DNA of 5,462 nt from Oscillospiraceae bacterium (GTDB lineage: Bacteria; Bacillota; Clostridia; Oscillospirales; Oscillospiraceae), in NCBI GenBank assembly GCA_016286595.1, contig JAEETR010000082.1, positions 1 through 5,462 of the forward strand. The letters are read 5' to 3'. A program made the position numbers and the translations under genes. Numbering within the stretch: position 1 is the stretch's first letter; each line of letters starts with the position of its first letter. The notes below the pieces were generated by a model. That model saw nothing but the letters and a program-made list of their open reading frames with translations, ran no database searches and was not told where the DNA came from. Positions 1 to 5,462 of the stretch are shown here, piece by piece.

Positions 1-1
1 C

Positions 2-967
2 GGCTTTAATGCGGAGACGGGGGAACTTGACTGCGAGAAAGAGAGCTTCTCCTCCGTATTCGGCAGCGAGCTGGTCAAGATCGCCGGTGAAGACGGGCGC
101 GTCGCCGCAGTGACGGCTGCAATGACTGCGAATACCGGCCTTTCCAAATTTGCCGCGCTGTTCCCGGACCGCTTTTTCGACGTCGGCATAGCCGAGGGCC
201 ACGCCGCCACCATGTGCGGCGGCCTCGCAAAAGGCGGGATGAAGCCGGTGCTGGCCGTGTATTCCACGTTCCTGCAGCGCTCTTACGATATGATCCTGGA
301 GGATATCGCCATAATGGGCAACCACGTGGTGCTGGCCGTTGACAGAGCCGGTCTCGTGGGGGCCGACGGCGCCACCCATCAGGGGATATTCGACGTGTCG
401 TACCTGTCGAGCGTGCCGGGTATGAAGATAATGTCCCCCGCCTCCTTCGCGGAGCTGCGGGACATGCTCCGCCGTGCGGTGGAGGAGGAGACCGGCCCCG
501 TGGCCGTCCGCTATCCCCGCGGCGGGGAGGGCGAATATAAAGACGGCGGCGCGGAGACCTCGAAGACCGTGCGTTCCGGCGCCGACGTAACGATAGTGAC
601 CTACGGCATAAGTGTGAACACCGCCCTTGAGGCGGCGGCGATGCTGGAGGAGAAGGGCGTATCGGCCGAGATAATCAAACTGGGATACATCAAGCCCATA
701 GATATCGAGGCGGTGGCCGGGTCCGTGAAGAAGACCGGCGCCCTGCTGGTGCTTGAGGAATGCGTACGGGAGGGCTGCGTCGGAGAGAAGATAGCCGCGG
801 AGCTGGCAGCAGAGAACGCCTGTCCCGCCGTAATGATACTCAAAAACCTCGGCGACAGATTCGTCCCTCACGGCGAAACGGATGAGCTTCGCGCCATATG
901 CGGCATTGACGCGGCGGGCGTTGTAAGTTCTGTGATGGAAGCGTTCGATGGAAAAGACAAGACTTGA
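2..967 (+). CDS. dxs: 1-deoxy-D-xylulose-5-phosphate synthase, C-terminal half (5' end outside window)
   Basis: This thiamine-diphosphate enzyme condenses pyruvate and glyceraldehyde 3-phosphate into DXP, the first step of the cytosolic MEP isoprenoid pathway. The frame is open from base 2; the GTG at 110 is an internal Val codon, so the true start lies upstream. The visible 321 residues are about half of a usual ~620-residue protein: the pyrimidine-binding transketolase domain (to about base 530) and the C-terminal transketolase domain. Family motifs seen are DVGIAEGHA, with the cofactor-activating Glu at 194-196, YSTFLQRSYD (Arg at 278-280), GADGATHQG (Asp 365-367, His 377-379) and AVRYPRG (Arg 509-511). 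The Gly in AEGH replaces the Gln common in proteobacteria; from memory this is normal in Clostridia. The last 20 nt overlap tlyA, which suggests translational coupling. The TGA stop is at 965-967. Identification is firm. Confidence 0.96.
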   Translation, partial: GFNAETGELDCEKESFSSVFGSELVKIAGEDGRVAAVTAAMTANTGLSKFAALFPDRFFDVGIAEGHAATMCGGLAKGGMKPVLAVYSTFLQRSYDMILEDIAIMGNHVVLAVDRAGLVGADGATHQGIFDVSYLSSVPGMKIMSPASFAELRDMLRRAVEEETGPVAVRYPRGGEGEYKDGGAETSKTVRSGADVTIVTYGISVNTALEAAAMLEEKGVSAEIIKLGYIKPIDIEAVAGSVKKTGALLVLEECVREGCVGEKIAAELAAENACPAVMILKNLGDRFVPHGETDELRAICGIDAAGVVSSVMEAFDGKDKT

Positions 968-1742
968 CGTTCTTTTGACAAAGCGGGGCCTTGCCGACAG
1001 CCGCGAAAAGGCCCGGGCGTATATTATGAGCGGTATCGTCTACGTGGACGGTCAGCGTTCCGACAAGCCTGGCGCATCCTATTCGGACGACTGCCGGATC
1101 GAGGTGAGAAACGCCGGTACGGCCTACGTCAGCCGCGGCGGACTGAAGATAGAGCGGGCCTTCGACTATTTCGGCGTGTCGCCGGAGGGCCGGGTGTGCC
1201 TTGACTGCGGAGCCTCCACCGGCGGCTTCACGGACTGCATGCTCAAGCGGGGCGCGGTAAAGGTCTATTCCGTGGACGTGGGATACGGTCAGCTGGCCTG
1301 GAGCCTGAGGAGCGATCCCCGGGTCGCGGTGATGGAACGCACCAACGCCCGTTATCTTACCCCGGATATGTTCGACCCGCGGCCCGACCTTGCCACCATT
1401 GACGTGTCGTTCATCTCCCTGTCCCTTATACTGCCCGCCGTCAGAAGCGTACTGACGGATAGCGGTGAGGTCTGCTGCCTTATAAAACCCCAGTTCGAGG
1501 CAGGGCGGGAGAACGTCGGGAAAAAGGGCGTCGTGAGAGACGCGGCGGTCCACGCCGCCGTCCTCGAGAAGTTTATGAACGACGCCGCGGTCAGCGGCTT
1601 TACCGTTGAGAACGTCACCTGGTCCCCGGTAAAGGGACCGGAGGGCAATATCGAATTTCTCGGCCACCTCGTCTCCAGCGGCGAAGCCGGGACCGTTGAT
1701 ATCGCCGCGGTGGTGGATGAGGCCCACAAAACCCTCGTTTAA
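948..1742 (+). CDS. tlyA: TlyA family rRNA 2'-O-methyltransferase (hemolysin A-like)
   Basis: The 264-residue product is a full-length TlyA-type SAM-dependent RNA methyltransferase. Characterised homologues 2'-O-methylate cytidines in 16S and/or 23S rRNA, and their loss gives capreomycin resistance in mycobacteria; the old hemolysin name is historical. An N-terminal S4 RNA-binding domain (about 1-60, starting RLDVLLTKRGL) and the linker YVSRGGLKIERAF precede an FtsJ-like Rossmann fold. The SAM-binding motif DCGASTGGFTDC is at 86-97, followed by VDVGYGQL (109-116), DVSFISL (152-158) and LIKPQFEAGRENVGKKGVVRD. K67, D152, K180 and E236 fit the K-D-K-E catalytic tetrad. The ATG at 948 has GGAAG at 937-941 with 6-nt spacing and lies inside the dxs end. 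The TAA stop is 9 nt before nadK. The family is certain; which rRNA position is modified cannot be read from sequence. Confidence 0.95.
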   Translation: MEKTRLDVLLTKRGLADSREKARAYIMSGIVYVDGQRSDKPGASYSDDCRIEVRNAGTAYVSRGGLKIERAFDYFGVSPEGRVCLDCGASTGGFTDCMLKRGAVKVYSVDVGYGQLAWSLRSDPRVAVMERTNARYLTPDMFDPRPDLATIDVSFISLSLILPAVRSVLTDSGEVCCLIKPQFEAGRENVGKKGVVRDAAVHAAVLEKFMNDAAVSGFTVENVTWSPVKGPEGNIEFLGHLVSSGEAGTVDIAAVVDEAHKTLV

Positions 1743-1751
1743 GGTACGTTT

Positions 1752-2570
1752 ATGCTGAAAAAGGTACTTCTGGGACCGATCGCCTCCGGAACGGGGGCAG
1801 AGGATTCCCTTTCCGACGTTAAGAGCATACTTGACAGACACGGCGTAAGCTGTGAGATATGCCTGTCAAGACAGTCGCTGCCCGCCGATATGTCCGGCTT
1901 CGACATGGTCATAGCCATGGGCGGCGACGGCACCATCCTCCACGCCGCCAGAGCGTCGGCGCCCTGGGGCGTGCCCGTGCTGGGGATAAACTTCGGCACC
2001 AAGGGCTTTATAGCGGACCTTGAAAGGGGAGAACTGGAGGCTGTCAATCTTGCCCTGGAGGGCAGAGGACGCGTGGAGGACCGCATGATGCTGGACGCGT
2101 CCATAGTTCGCCGCGGCGAGATCATTCACAAAGATTTTGCGCTCAATGAGCTGGTAATAGGGGGCGTTGCCCGGGCGATAAACGTGGAGGCGCTGGGAGA
2201 CGGTCAGTCGATAATGTCCTTTTCGGGGGACGGTATCGTGGCCGCCACACCCACAGGCTCCACAGCCTATTCCATGTCTGCCGGAGGACCCATAGTGGAG
2301 CCGGACGCGGAGTGTATCGTGATCACTCCCATCTGCGCCCACATGCTGACGGCCAAGTCCTTTATCCTGTCTTCAAAAAGGACCGTGACCGTCAGACTGG
2401 GAGATCTGGAGGGCAAACGTGCCTATTTTTCCGCCGATGGCTGCGAGCCCGTGGCATTGTCGGGAAAAGACGAGATCGTGATAAGAAAATCCGCGCTGTC
2501 AACCAGAATGATACGAGTAAACGAAGAAAGCTTCTACAGAAAAGTAAGCAGAAAGTTGGGAGAATTATGA
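1752..2570 (+). CDS. nadK: NAD(+) kinase
   Basis: NAD kinase phosphorylates NAD to NADP in the cytoplasm, usually with ATP or polyphosphate, and is normally the only de novo source of NADP. The 272-residue protein has the usual bacterial length. The N-terminal alpha/beta domain carries the GGDGT signature (57-61; Asp59 is the expected catalytic residue) and GINFGTKGF (78-86). The C-terminal domain has the NE motif (132-133) and GDGIVAATPTGSTAYS (159-174), then SAGGPIVEPD and a conserved PICAH segment. The ATG at 1752 follows a weak ribosome site, AAGG at 1741-1744, which overlaps the tlyA stop, so it may depend on coupling to upstream translation. The TGA stop (2568-2570) overlaps the argR start. 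Nothing is missing or disrupted. Confidence 0.96.
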   Translation: MLKKVLLGPIASGTGAEDSLSDVKSILDRHGVSCEICLSRQSLPADMSGFDMVIAMGGDGTILHAARASAPWGVPVLGINFGTKGFIADLERGELEAVNLALEGRGRVEDRMMLDASIVRRGEIIHKDFALNELVIGGVARAINVEALGDGQSIMSFSGDGIVAATPTGSTAYSMSAGGPIVEPDAECIVITPICAHMLTAKSFILSSKRTVTVRLGDLEGKRAYFSADGCEPVALSGKDEIVIRKSALSTRMIRVNEESFYRKVSRKLGEL

Positions 2571-3016
2571 TGAAAGATACCAGACAGAAGAAGATACTCG
2601 AAATTATCGCCGCCAACGACATCGAGACCCAGAACCAGCTCATAGAGGCTCTGGCCGAGGCGGGGATAAAGAGCACCCAGGCCACCATTTCCAGGGATAT
2701 CAAGGAGCTGCGTCTTATCAAGGAACTGACCCACTACGGCAGCTACCGCTACTCCGCCCCCGCCATCGGCGAGGACGACCAGATAAGAAAGCTCTCCAAT
2801 ATCTTCAAAGAGTGCGTGACCAGCTACGTGTGCGCGCAGAACATCGTCGTTATCAAGACCCTTCCCGGCCTTGCCCCGGCGGCATGCGCAGCTCTTGACA
2901 AGATGGACATCGAAAACCTTGCCGGCACCCTGGCCGGCGACGACACCGCCTTCATCGCCATGATGGACAACGTGTCTGCGGAGAGATTCTGCATCGAGAT
3001 AGACCAGAATCTGTAA
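2570..3016 (+). CDS. argR: Arginine repressor/activator ArgR (AhrC)
   Basis: ArgR/AhrC is a hexameric arginine-responsive DNA-binding protein that represses arginine synthesis genes and, in Bacillus, activates catabolic ones. The 148 residues match the usual length of about 150. The N-terminal winged helix (about 1-64) has the recognition motif TQATISRDIKELRL with the DNA-contacting Ser41-Arg42. The C-terminal oligomerisation and arginine-binding domain contains TLPGLAPAACAALD and GTLAGDDT (119-126), whose paired Asp residues bind arginine. Two in-frame ATGs stand in tandem at 2567 and 2570. GGGAG at 2558-2562 lies 4 nt from the first and 7 nt from the second, so 2570 is preferred; 2567 would add one Met. 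Either overlaps the nadK stop. The frame is open further upstream inside nadK but lacks family similarity there. No ARG-box was recognised in the window. Confidence 0.95.
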   Translation: MKDTRQKKILEIIAANDIETQNQLIEALAEAGIKSTQATISRDIKELRLIKELTHYGSYRYSAPAIGEDDQIRKLSNIFKECVTSYVCAQNIVVIKTLPGLAPAACAALDKMDIENLAGTLAGDDTAFIAMMDNVSAERFCIEIDQNL

Positions 3017-3023
3017 TCGCCTT

Positions 3024-3031
3024 AAAGGAGG
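3024..3031 (+). promoter_or_regulatory. Strong Shine-Dalgarno site that fixes the recN TTG start
   Basis: AAAGGAGG, close to the full anti-Shine-Dalgarno complement, lies in the argR-recN gap and is 9 nt upstream of TTG 3041. The next possible start, GTG 3047, would be 15 nt away, which is too far. This supports the rare TTG codon as the recN start. Confidence 0.85.
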
Positions 3032-3040
3032 CAGCGCTCC

Positions 3041-4726
3041 TTGCTTGTGACACTTCACATCGAGAATATCGCCGTTATCGAGCGGGGGGATATTGAGTTC
3101 CGTCCGGGACTCAACGTCCTCACCGGCGAGACCGGCGCGGGCAAATCCATCATCATCGACTCCCTGGAAGCCGCCCTTGGCTGGCGCACCTCCAGGGAGC
3201 TTATCCGCACCGGGGCCGACAGCGCCCTTGTCACGGCGGAGTTCACCGCCGACGGAGCAGAGGCGTGGTGCGGGGAAAACGATATAGATCTGTCCGAGGG
3301 CGTTCTCATCCTGTCCCGGCGCCTTACCTCCGACGGGAGAAGCTCCTGCCGGGTCAACGGCGTGCCCGTCACGGCGGCAAAGCTGCGGGAACTTGCCCTG
3401 CTGCTTATCGACATCCACGGCCAGGGCGACGGTCAGCGGCTGAACGACGAGCGATACCATCGCCGTTTTCTTGACGCCTACGGCTCCCTTGAACCGGAGA
3501 CGGAGGCTTACAGGGCCCTTTGGAACGAGCTGACGGCCATTCGCCGGGAGATAACGGAGCTTCGCCAGTCAGAGGGAGAGAAGGAACGCTTGTCCGACAC
3601 CCTCCGCTTCCAGATAGAGGAGATCGAGCGCATCGACCCGCAGCCGGGGGAGTACGATGAGAAGCTGGCCAGAAGAGAGCTGCTGCGCAACTCGGGCAGA
3701 CTCACTCAGGCTGTGCGCGACGCGTTTTCGGCCATCAACGGCGACGAGGACGGGGATTCCGAGGGCGCGCTGTCGCTTATAGGGGAGGCTATGACCTCCA
3801 TCGGCAGGGGAGCGAGATACTCCTCTGACCTTGCGCGCGTCTCCGACATGCTGTCGGAGCTGAACGCCGCCGCACAGGATATCGCCTCGGAGCTTCTCGA
3901 CCTGCGGGAGAGCTTTGATTTCTCCCCGGGAGAGCTGGACGCGCTGGAGTCCCGCATAGAGCAGCTGGGACGCATGCGCCGCAAATACGGCGCCGACGAG
4001 GATGCGGTCCTGGCCTACCTCGAAGAGTGCAAAGCCCGCCTGGAGAGCATCGAGACCTCCGGACAGCGCATTGCGGAGCTGGAGGAGCGGGAGCGGATAG
4101 TCGCGGACAAGGCCGAAACAGCGGCCGAAAAGCTTGACGAGCACCGCCGTGAAGCGGCTGCGCGCCTTAAAAAGGATATAGAAAAAGAACTTTCGGATCT
4201 TTCCATGGCCGGAGCCCGCTTTGAGGTTGATTTCGGTCAGCCGGGGGATATCGGCCCCTGGGGCCTGGGAGATATTTCGTTTTTCATGTCGGCCAACGCC
4301 GGCGAGCGCCCCGGCAGGATAAGCAGGGTGGCCTCCGGCGGCGAGCTTGCCCGCATCATGCTGGCCATGAAAACGGTGCTTGCCCGGGGAGACAGCGTCA
4401 GCGCCATGGTATTCGACGAGATCGACACCGGCATTTCCGGCGTCGCCGCCCAGCGCGTGGCGGAGAAGCTGGCGGGACTTTCCCGGACGAGACAGGTCAT
4501 CTGCGTGACCCATTTGGGTCAGATCGCGGCCATGGCCGATACGCAGTTCTCCATCGCCAAGACCACCGGAGACGGACGCACCTACACCGTCGTCACCGAG
4601 CTTGACGGCGAAGGCCGCCGTCAGGAGCTGGCAAGACTGTCCGCCGGCGACGTGATAACCCCCACGTCACTGGCGTCCGCGGCCGAACTGCTGGACGCGG
4701 CGGAAAAGTACAAATCGGCGCTGTGA
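3041..4726 (+). CDS. recN: DNA repair protein RecN (SMC-like ATPase)
   Basis: RecN is a cytoplasmic SMC-family ATPase that acts early in double-strand break repair and promotes cohesion or pairing of DNA. The 561 residues agree with the family (about 550-580). The N-terminal ATPase half has Walker A GETGAGKS at 29-36. The middle (about 155-390) is Glu/Arg/Leu-rich, as expected for the two arms of an antiparallel coiled coil. The C-terminal half has the ABC signature SGGEL (432-436), Walker B MVFDEIDTGISG (456-467) and the switch His491 in VTHLGQIAAMAD. Translation from TTG 3041 gives the family-like N-terminus MLVTLHIENIAVIE, supported by AAAGGAGG 9 nt upstream. It is the last gene of the run, 24 nt after argR and followed at once by a terminator. 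No LexA-type box was noticed in front of it, and any SOS control may act at the upstream operon promoter. Confidence 0.96.
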   Translation: MLVTLHIENIAVIERGDIEFRPGLNVLTGETGAGKSIIIDSLEAALGWRTSRELIRTGADSALVTAEFTADGAEAWCGENDIDLSEGVLILSRRLTSDGRSSCRVNGVPVTAAKLRELALLLIDIHGQGDGQRLNDERYHRRFLDAYGSLEPETEAYRALWNELTAIRREITELRQSEGEKERLSDTLRFQIEEIERIDPQPGEYDEKLARRELLRNSGRLTQAVRDAFSAINGDEDGDSEGALSLIGEAMTSIGRGARYSSDLARVSDMLSELNAAAQDIASELLDLRESFDFSPGELDALESRIEQLGRMRRKYGADEDAVLAYLEECKARLESIETSGQRIAELEERERIVADKAETAAEKLDEHRREAAARLKKDIEKELSDLSMAGARFEVDFGQPGDIGPWGLGDISFFMSANAGERPGRISRVASGGELARIMLAMKTVLARGDSVSAMVFDEIDTGISGVAAQRVAEKLAGLSRTRQVICVTHLGQIAAMADTQFSIAKTTGDGRTYTVVTELDGEGRRQELARLSAGDVITPTSLASAAELLDAAEKYKSAL

Positions 4727-4739
4727 CTGCGCCGTATCC

Positions 4740-4771
4740 GAAAACAGCCTGAAGTTGTTCAGGCTGTTTTC
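4740..4771 (+). terminator. Intrinsic terminator after recN
   Basis: A perfect inverted repeat begins 13 nt after the recN stop. The 13-nt arm AAAACAGCCTGAA (4741-4753) pairs with 4758-4770 around a GTTG loop, and a further G4740-C4771 pair closes the stem. The downstream arm ends in TTTT and the upstream arm starts with AAAA, so the hairpin could also stop transcription from the other strand. The T-tract is short and lies within the stem. It separates the dxs-recN run from the tyrS promoter only 20 nt further on. Confidence 0.88.
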
Positions 4772-4790
4772 TGCATTATCGACAAATCTA

Positions 4791-4819
4791 TTGACAAACG
4801 CCGCACCAGCGGATATAAT
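4791..4819 (+). promoter_or_regulatory. Consensus sigma-A promoter for the tyrS leader
   Basis: TTGACA (4791-4796) and TATAAT (4814-4819) are both exact consensus hexamers separated by the optimal 17 nt. The expected transcription start is near 4825-4827, directly at the 5' end of the T-box. Such a strong, apparently operator-free promoter fits a gene whose control lies in leader-RNA termination rather than in initiation. Confidence 0.92.
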
Positions 4820-5027
4820 CCCTTACGTCAACGCGAGGACGGACACAAGTAACCGCGGCTTCAACCTGTCAGAGAGCCCCCGGACGGTGCAAGGGGGAGA
4901 GGCGGCAGCGGTGAATACAGTCCCGAGCGGCCCCCTGAAACCGCAGTAGGGGAGGACGGGCGCGCCCGATACAGCGCCGGAGCTTGAATGAGCTTCTAAG
5001 GCACGATTCCGCAAGGAGCGTGTGAAA

Positions 5028-5057
5028 AGAGGTGGTACCGCGTCAATGACGCCCTCT
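5028..5057 (+). promoter_or_regulatory. T-box antiterminator with UGGU tRNA-end-binding bulge
   Basis: Helix A1 is AGAGG (5028-5032) paired with CCTCT (5053-5057). The seven-base bulge TGGTACC (5033-5039) carries TGGT, complementary to the ACCA end of uncharged tRNA-Tyr, whose discriminator base is normally A. Helix A2 is GCGTC (5040-5044) paired with GACGC (5048-5052) around an AAT loop. The 3' strand of A1 is also the start of the terminator 5' arm, so the two structures exclude each other. Confidence 0.92.
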
Positions 5058-5088
5058 GTCCGAAAGCCGGGCAGGGGTTTATTTTTTT
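5053..5088 (+). terminator. Conditional T-box terminator
   Basis: CCTCTGTCC (5053-5061) pairs over nine positions, with G-U pairs included, with GGGCAGGGG (5069-5077) around the loop GAAAGCC. A T-rich run, TTTATTTTTTT, follows at 5078-5088. It should form when tRNA-Tyr is charged and the antiterminator is not stabilised, ending the transcript before tyrS. Confidence 0.93.
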
Positions 5089-5137
5089 GCCTCTCCCGCA
5101 TTACCGGGGCCACGAACAGGCCCGAATAAACGAAAGT

Positions 5138-5143
5138 GAGGAG
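5138..5143 (+). promoter_or_regulatory. Shine-Dalgarno site that fixes the tyrS start
   Basis: GAGGAG lies 8 nt upstream of ATG 5152. Another ATG at 5145 is only 1 nt from the site and in a different frame, so 5152 is the start. The site is downstream of the T-box terminator and is not sequestered by any strong hairpin that I can see. Confidence 0.85.
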
Positions 5144-5151
5144 AATGAAAA

Positions 5152-5462
5152 ATGCAGATCTATGAGGAACTGGTGGCCCGCGGCCTTATCGCCCAGGTCA
5201 CCGATGAAAAGGAGATCAGAGACCTTATCAACAGCGGCGGCGCAAAGTTCTATATCGGCTTTGACTGCACCGCCGATTCCCTGACCGCCGGCCATTTCAT
5301 GGCCCTGACGCTGATGAAGCGTCTTCAGCAGGCGGGCAACCAGCCCATCGCCCTCATAGGCGGCGGCACAACCATGATCGGCGACCCCTCGGGCCGCACC
5401 GACATGCGCAAGATGCTCACCCGCTAGGACATCAACCACAACGCCGAGTGCTTCCGGCGCCA
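5152..5462 (+). CDS. tyrS: Tyrosyl-tRNA synthetase, N-terminal part, with in-frame TAG at codon 92; 3' end outside window
   Basis: TyrRS activates tyrosine with ATP and charges tRNA-Tyr in the cytoplasm. The reading begins MQIYEELVARGLIAQVTDE, typical of class Ic bacterial TyrRS. YIGFDCTADSL (34-44) belongs to the tyrosine/ATP pocket, TAGH (45-48) occupies the HIGH-motif position with the first His replaced by Thr, and IALIGGGT...MIGDPSGR (66-82) follows. The usual protein is about 400-420 residues, so only the start of the Rossmann domain is visible and the KMSKS loop is not. After MRKMLTR a TAG stands at 5425-5427, yet the same frame continues as DINHNAECFRR to the window end, as expected for TyrRS. 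Relatives often have Glu or Gln here, and GAG to TAG is one base. A sequence error, a nonsense mutation or suppressed TAG are the options. The tyrosine T-box upstream independently supports the gene identity. Confidence 0.9.

Larger units (their letters stand above)
4826..5088 (+). promoter_or_regulatory. Tyrosine-specific T-box riboswitch (tyrS leader)
   Basis: This leader RNA binds tRNA-Tyr and lets transcription proceed only when the tRNA is uncharged. In Stem I, helix 4841-4844/4920-4923 lies below the specifier loop and helix 4852-4856/4908-4912 above it. The loop holds the loop-E elements AGTA (4848-4851) and GAA (4913-4915), then specifier codon TAC (4916-4918), which matches the tRNA-Tyr anticodon GUA. 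A GA-rich kink-turn-like region lies at the base (4832-4840/4923-4929). At the distal end, AGAGAG (4871-4876) and loop GGTGCAA (4886-4892) match the paired T-loops that contact the tRNA elbow; CCCCC 4877-4881 pairs with 4893-4897. Stem II holds the AGTAGG motif and ACGGG...CCCG with TACAG. A hairpin at 5001-5023 with a GCAA tetraloop fits Stem III. The antiterminator/terminator switch follows. Pairings were worked out by eye. Confidence 0.95.

Noticed and set aside
840..1841. Long minus-strand open frame opposite tlyA
   Set aside because: It is a shadow of GC-rich coding sequence. The plus strand carries an unmistakable full-length TlyA, and the minus reading has no recognisable motif.
2312..2569. 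N-terminal extension of argR to a 234-residue protein
   Set aside because: The added part lies wholly inside nadK in another frame and is unlike ArgR. A Shine-Dalgarno site and tandem ATGs at 2567/2570 give the normal family length.
2534..3460. Long minus-strand open frame across argR and the start of recN
   Set aside because: It is antisense to two well-conserved genes, spans their intergenic gap and shows no family motif.
3569..4513. Long minus-strand open frame inside recN
   Set aside because: This is a codon-bias shadow; the RecN ATPase motifs on the plus strand account for the sequence.
4755..4949. Small plus-strand open frame across the promoter and T-box Stem I
   Set aside because: It begins inside the recN terminator and runs through structured RNA, with no ribosome-binding site and no coding character.
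4823..5113. Minus-strand open frame in the recN-tyrS gap
   Set aside because: The region is fully explained by the T-box leader and its terminator; the translation has no recognisable motif.
5107..5123. Small GGGCC/GGCCC hairpin between the T-box terminator and tyrS
   Set aside because: It has only five pairs, leaves the GAGGAG ribosome site free and could easily be chance in GC-rich DNA.
5427..5462. TAG at 5425 as the genuine end of a 91-residue protein
   Set aside because: Ninety-one residues stop in the middle of the TyrRS catalytic fold, and the family-like frame continues without interruption afterwards.

Overview
The window looks like chromosomal DNA from a GC-rich member of the Bacillota, class Clostridia. 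I infer a gut-type Oscillospirales-like lineage from protein wording and gene order; no database search supports this. The gene order dxs-tlyA-nadK-argR-recN is the classic Firmicutes housekeeping cluster. A T-box riboswitch ahead of an aminoacyl-tRNA synthetase gene is also typical of Gram-positive bacteria. Coding regions are rich in G/C at third positions but still use ATA and AGA codons fairly often. All genes lie on the + strand.

Bases 2-4726 hold a tight five-gene run. It contains the 3' half of dxs (isoprenoid precursor synthesis), tlyA (rRNA 2'-O-methyltransferase), nadK (NAD kinase), argR (arginine regulator) and recN (SMC-like DNA repair ATPase). dxs/tlyA overlap by 20 nt and nadK/argR by 1-4 nt. 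tlyA/nadK are 9 nt apart and argR/recN 24 nt apart. No internal promoter or terminator is visible, so they are probably co-transcribed from a promoter upstream of the window. The run ends at a strong intrinsic terminator just after recN.

Bases 4727-5151 are non-coding but densely functional. They hold the recN terminator, a perfect sigma-A-type promoter (TTGACA, 17-nt spacer, TATAAT), and a complete tyrosine T-box leader. The leader has a UAC specifier codon, tRNA-elbow-binding loops, a UGGU tRNA-end-binding bulge, and mutually exclusive antiterminator and terminator hairpins. A Shine-Dalgarno site and tyrS follow.

Bases 5152-5462 are the start of tyrS (tyrosyl-tRNA synthetase), cut by the window end. 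The most notable point in the window is an in-frame TAG at 5425-5427 (codon 92). The TyrRS-like frame continues directly after it to the window edge. A G-to-T change in a Glu codon would explain it. A base error near a contig end or a real nonsense mutation is most likely; amber suppression or recoding is possible but less supported. No mobile elements, CRISPR arrays, tRNA or rRNA genes were seen, and I found no convincing undescribed system.
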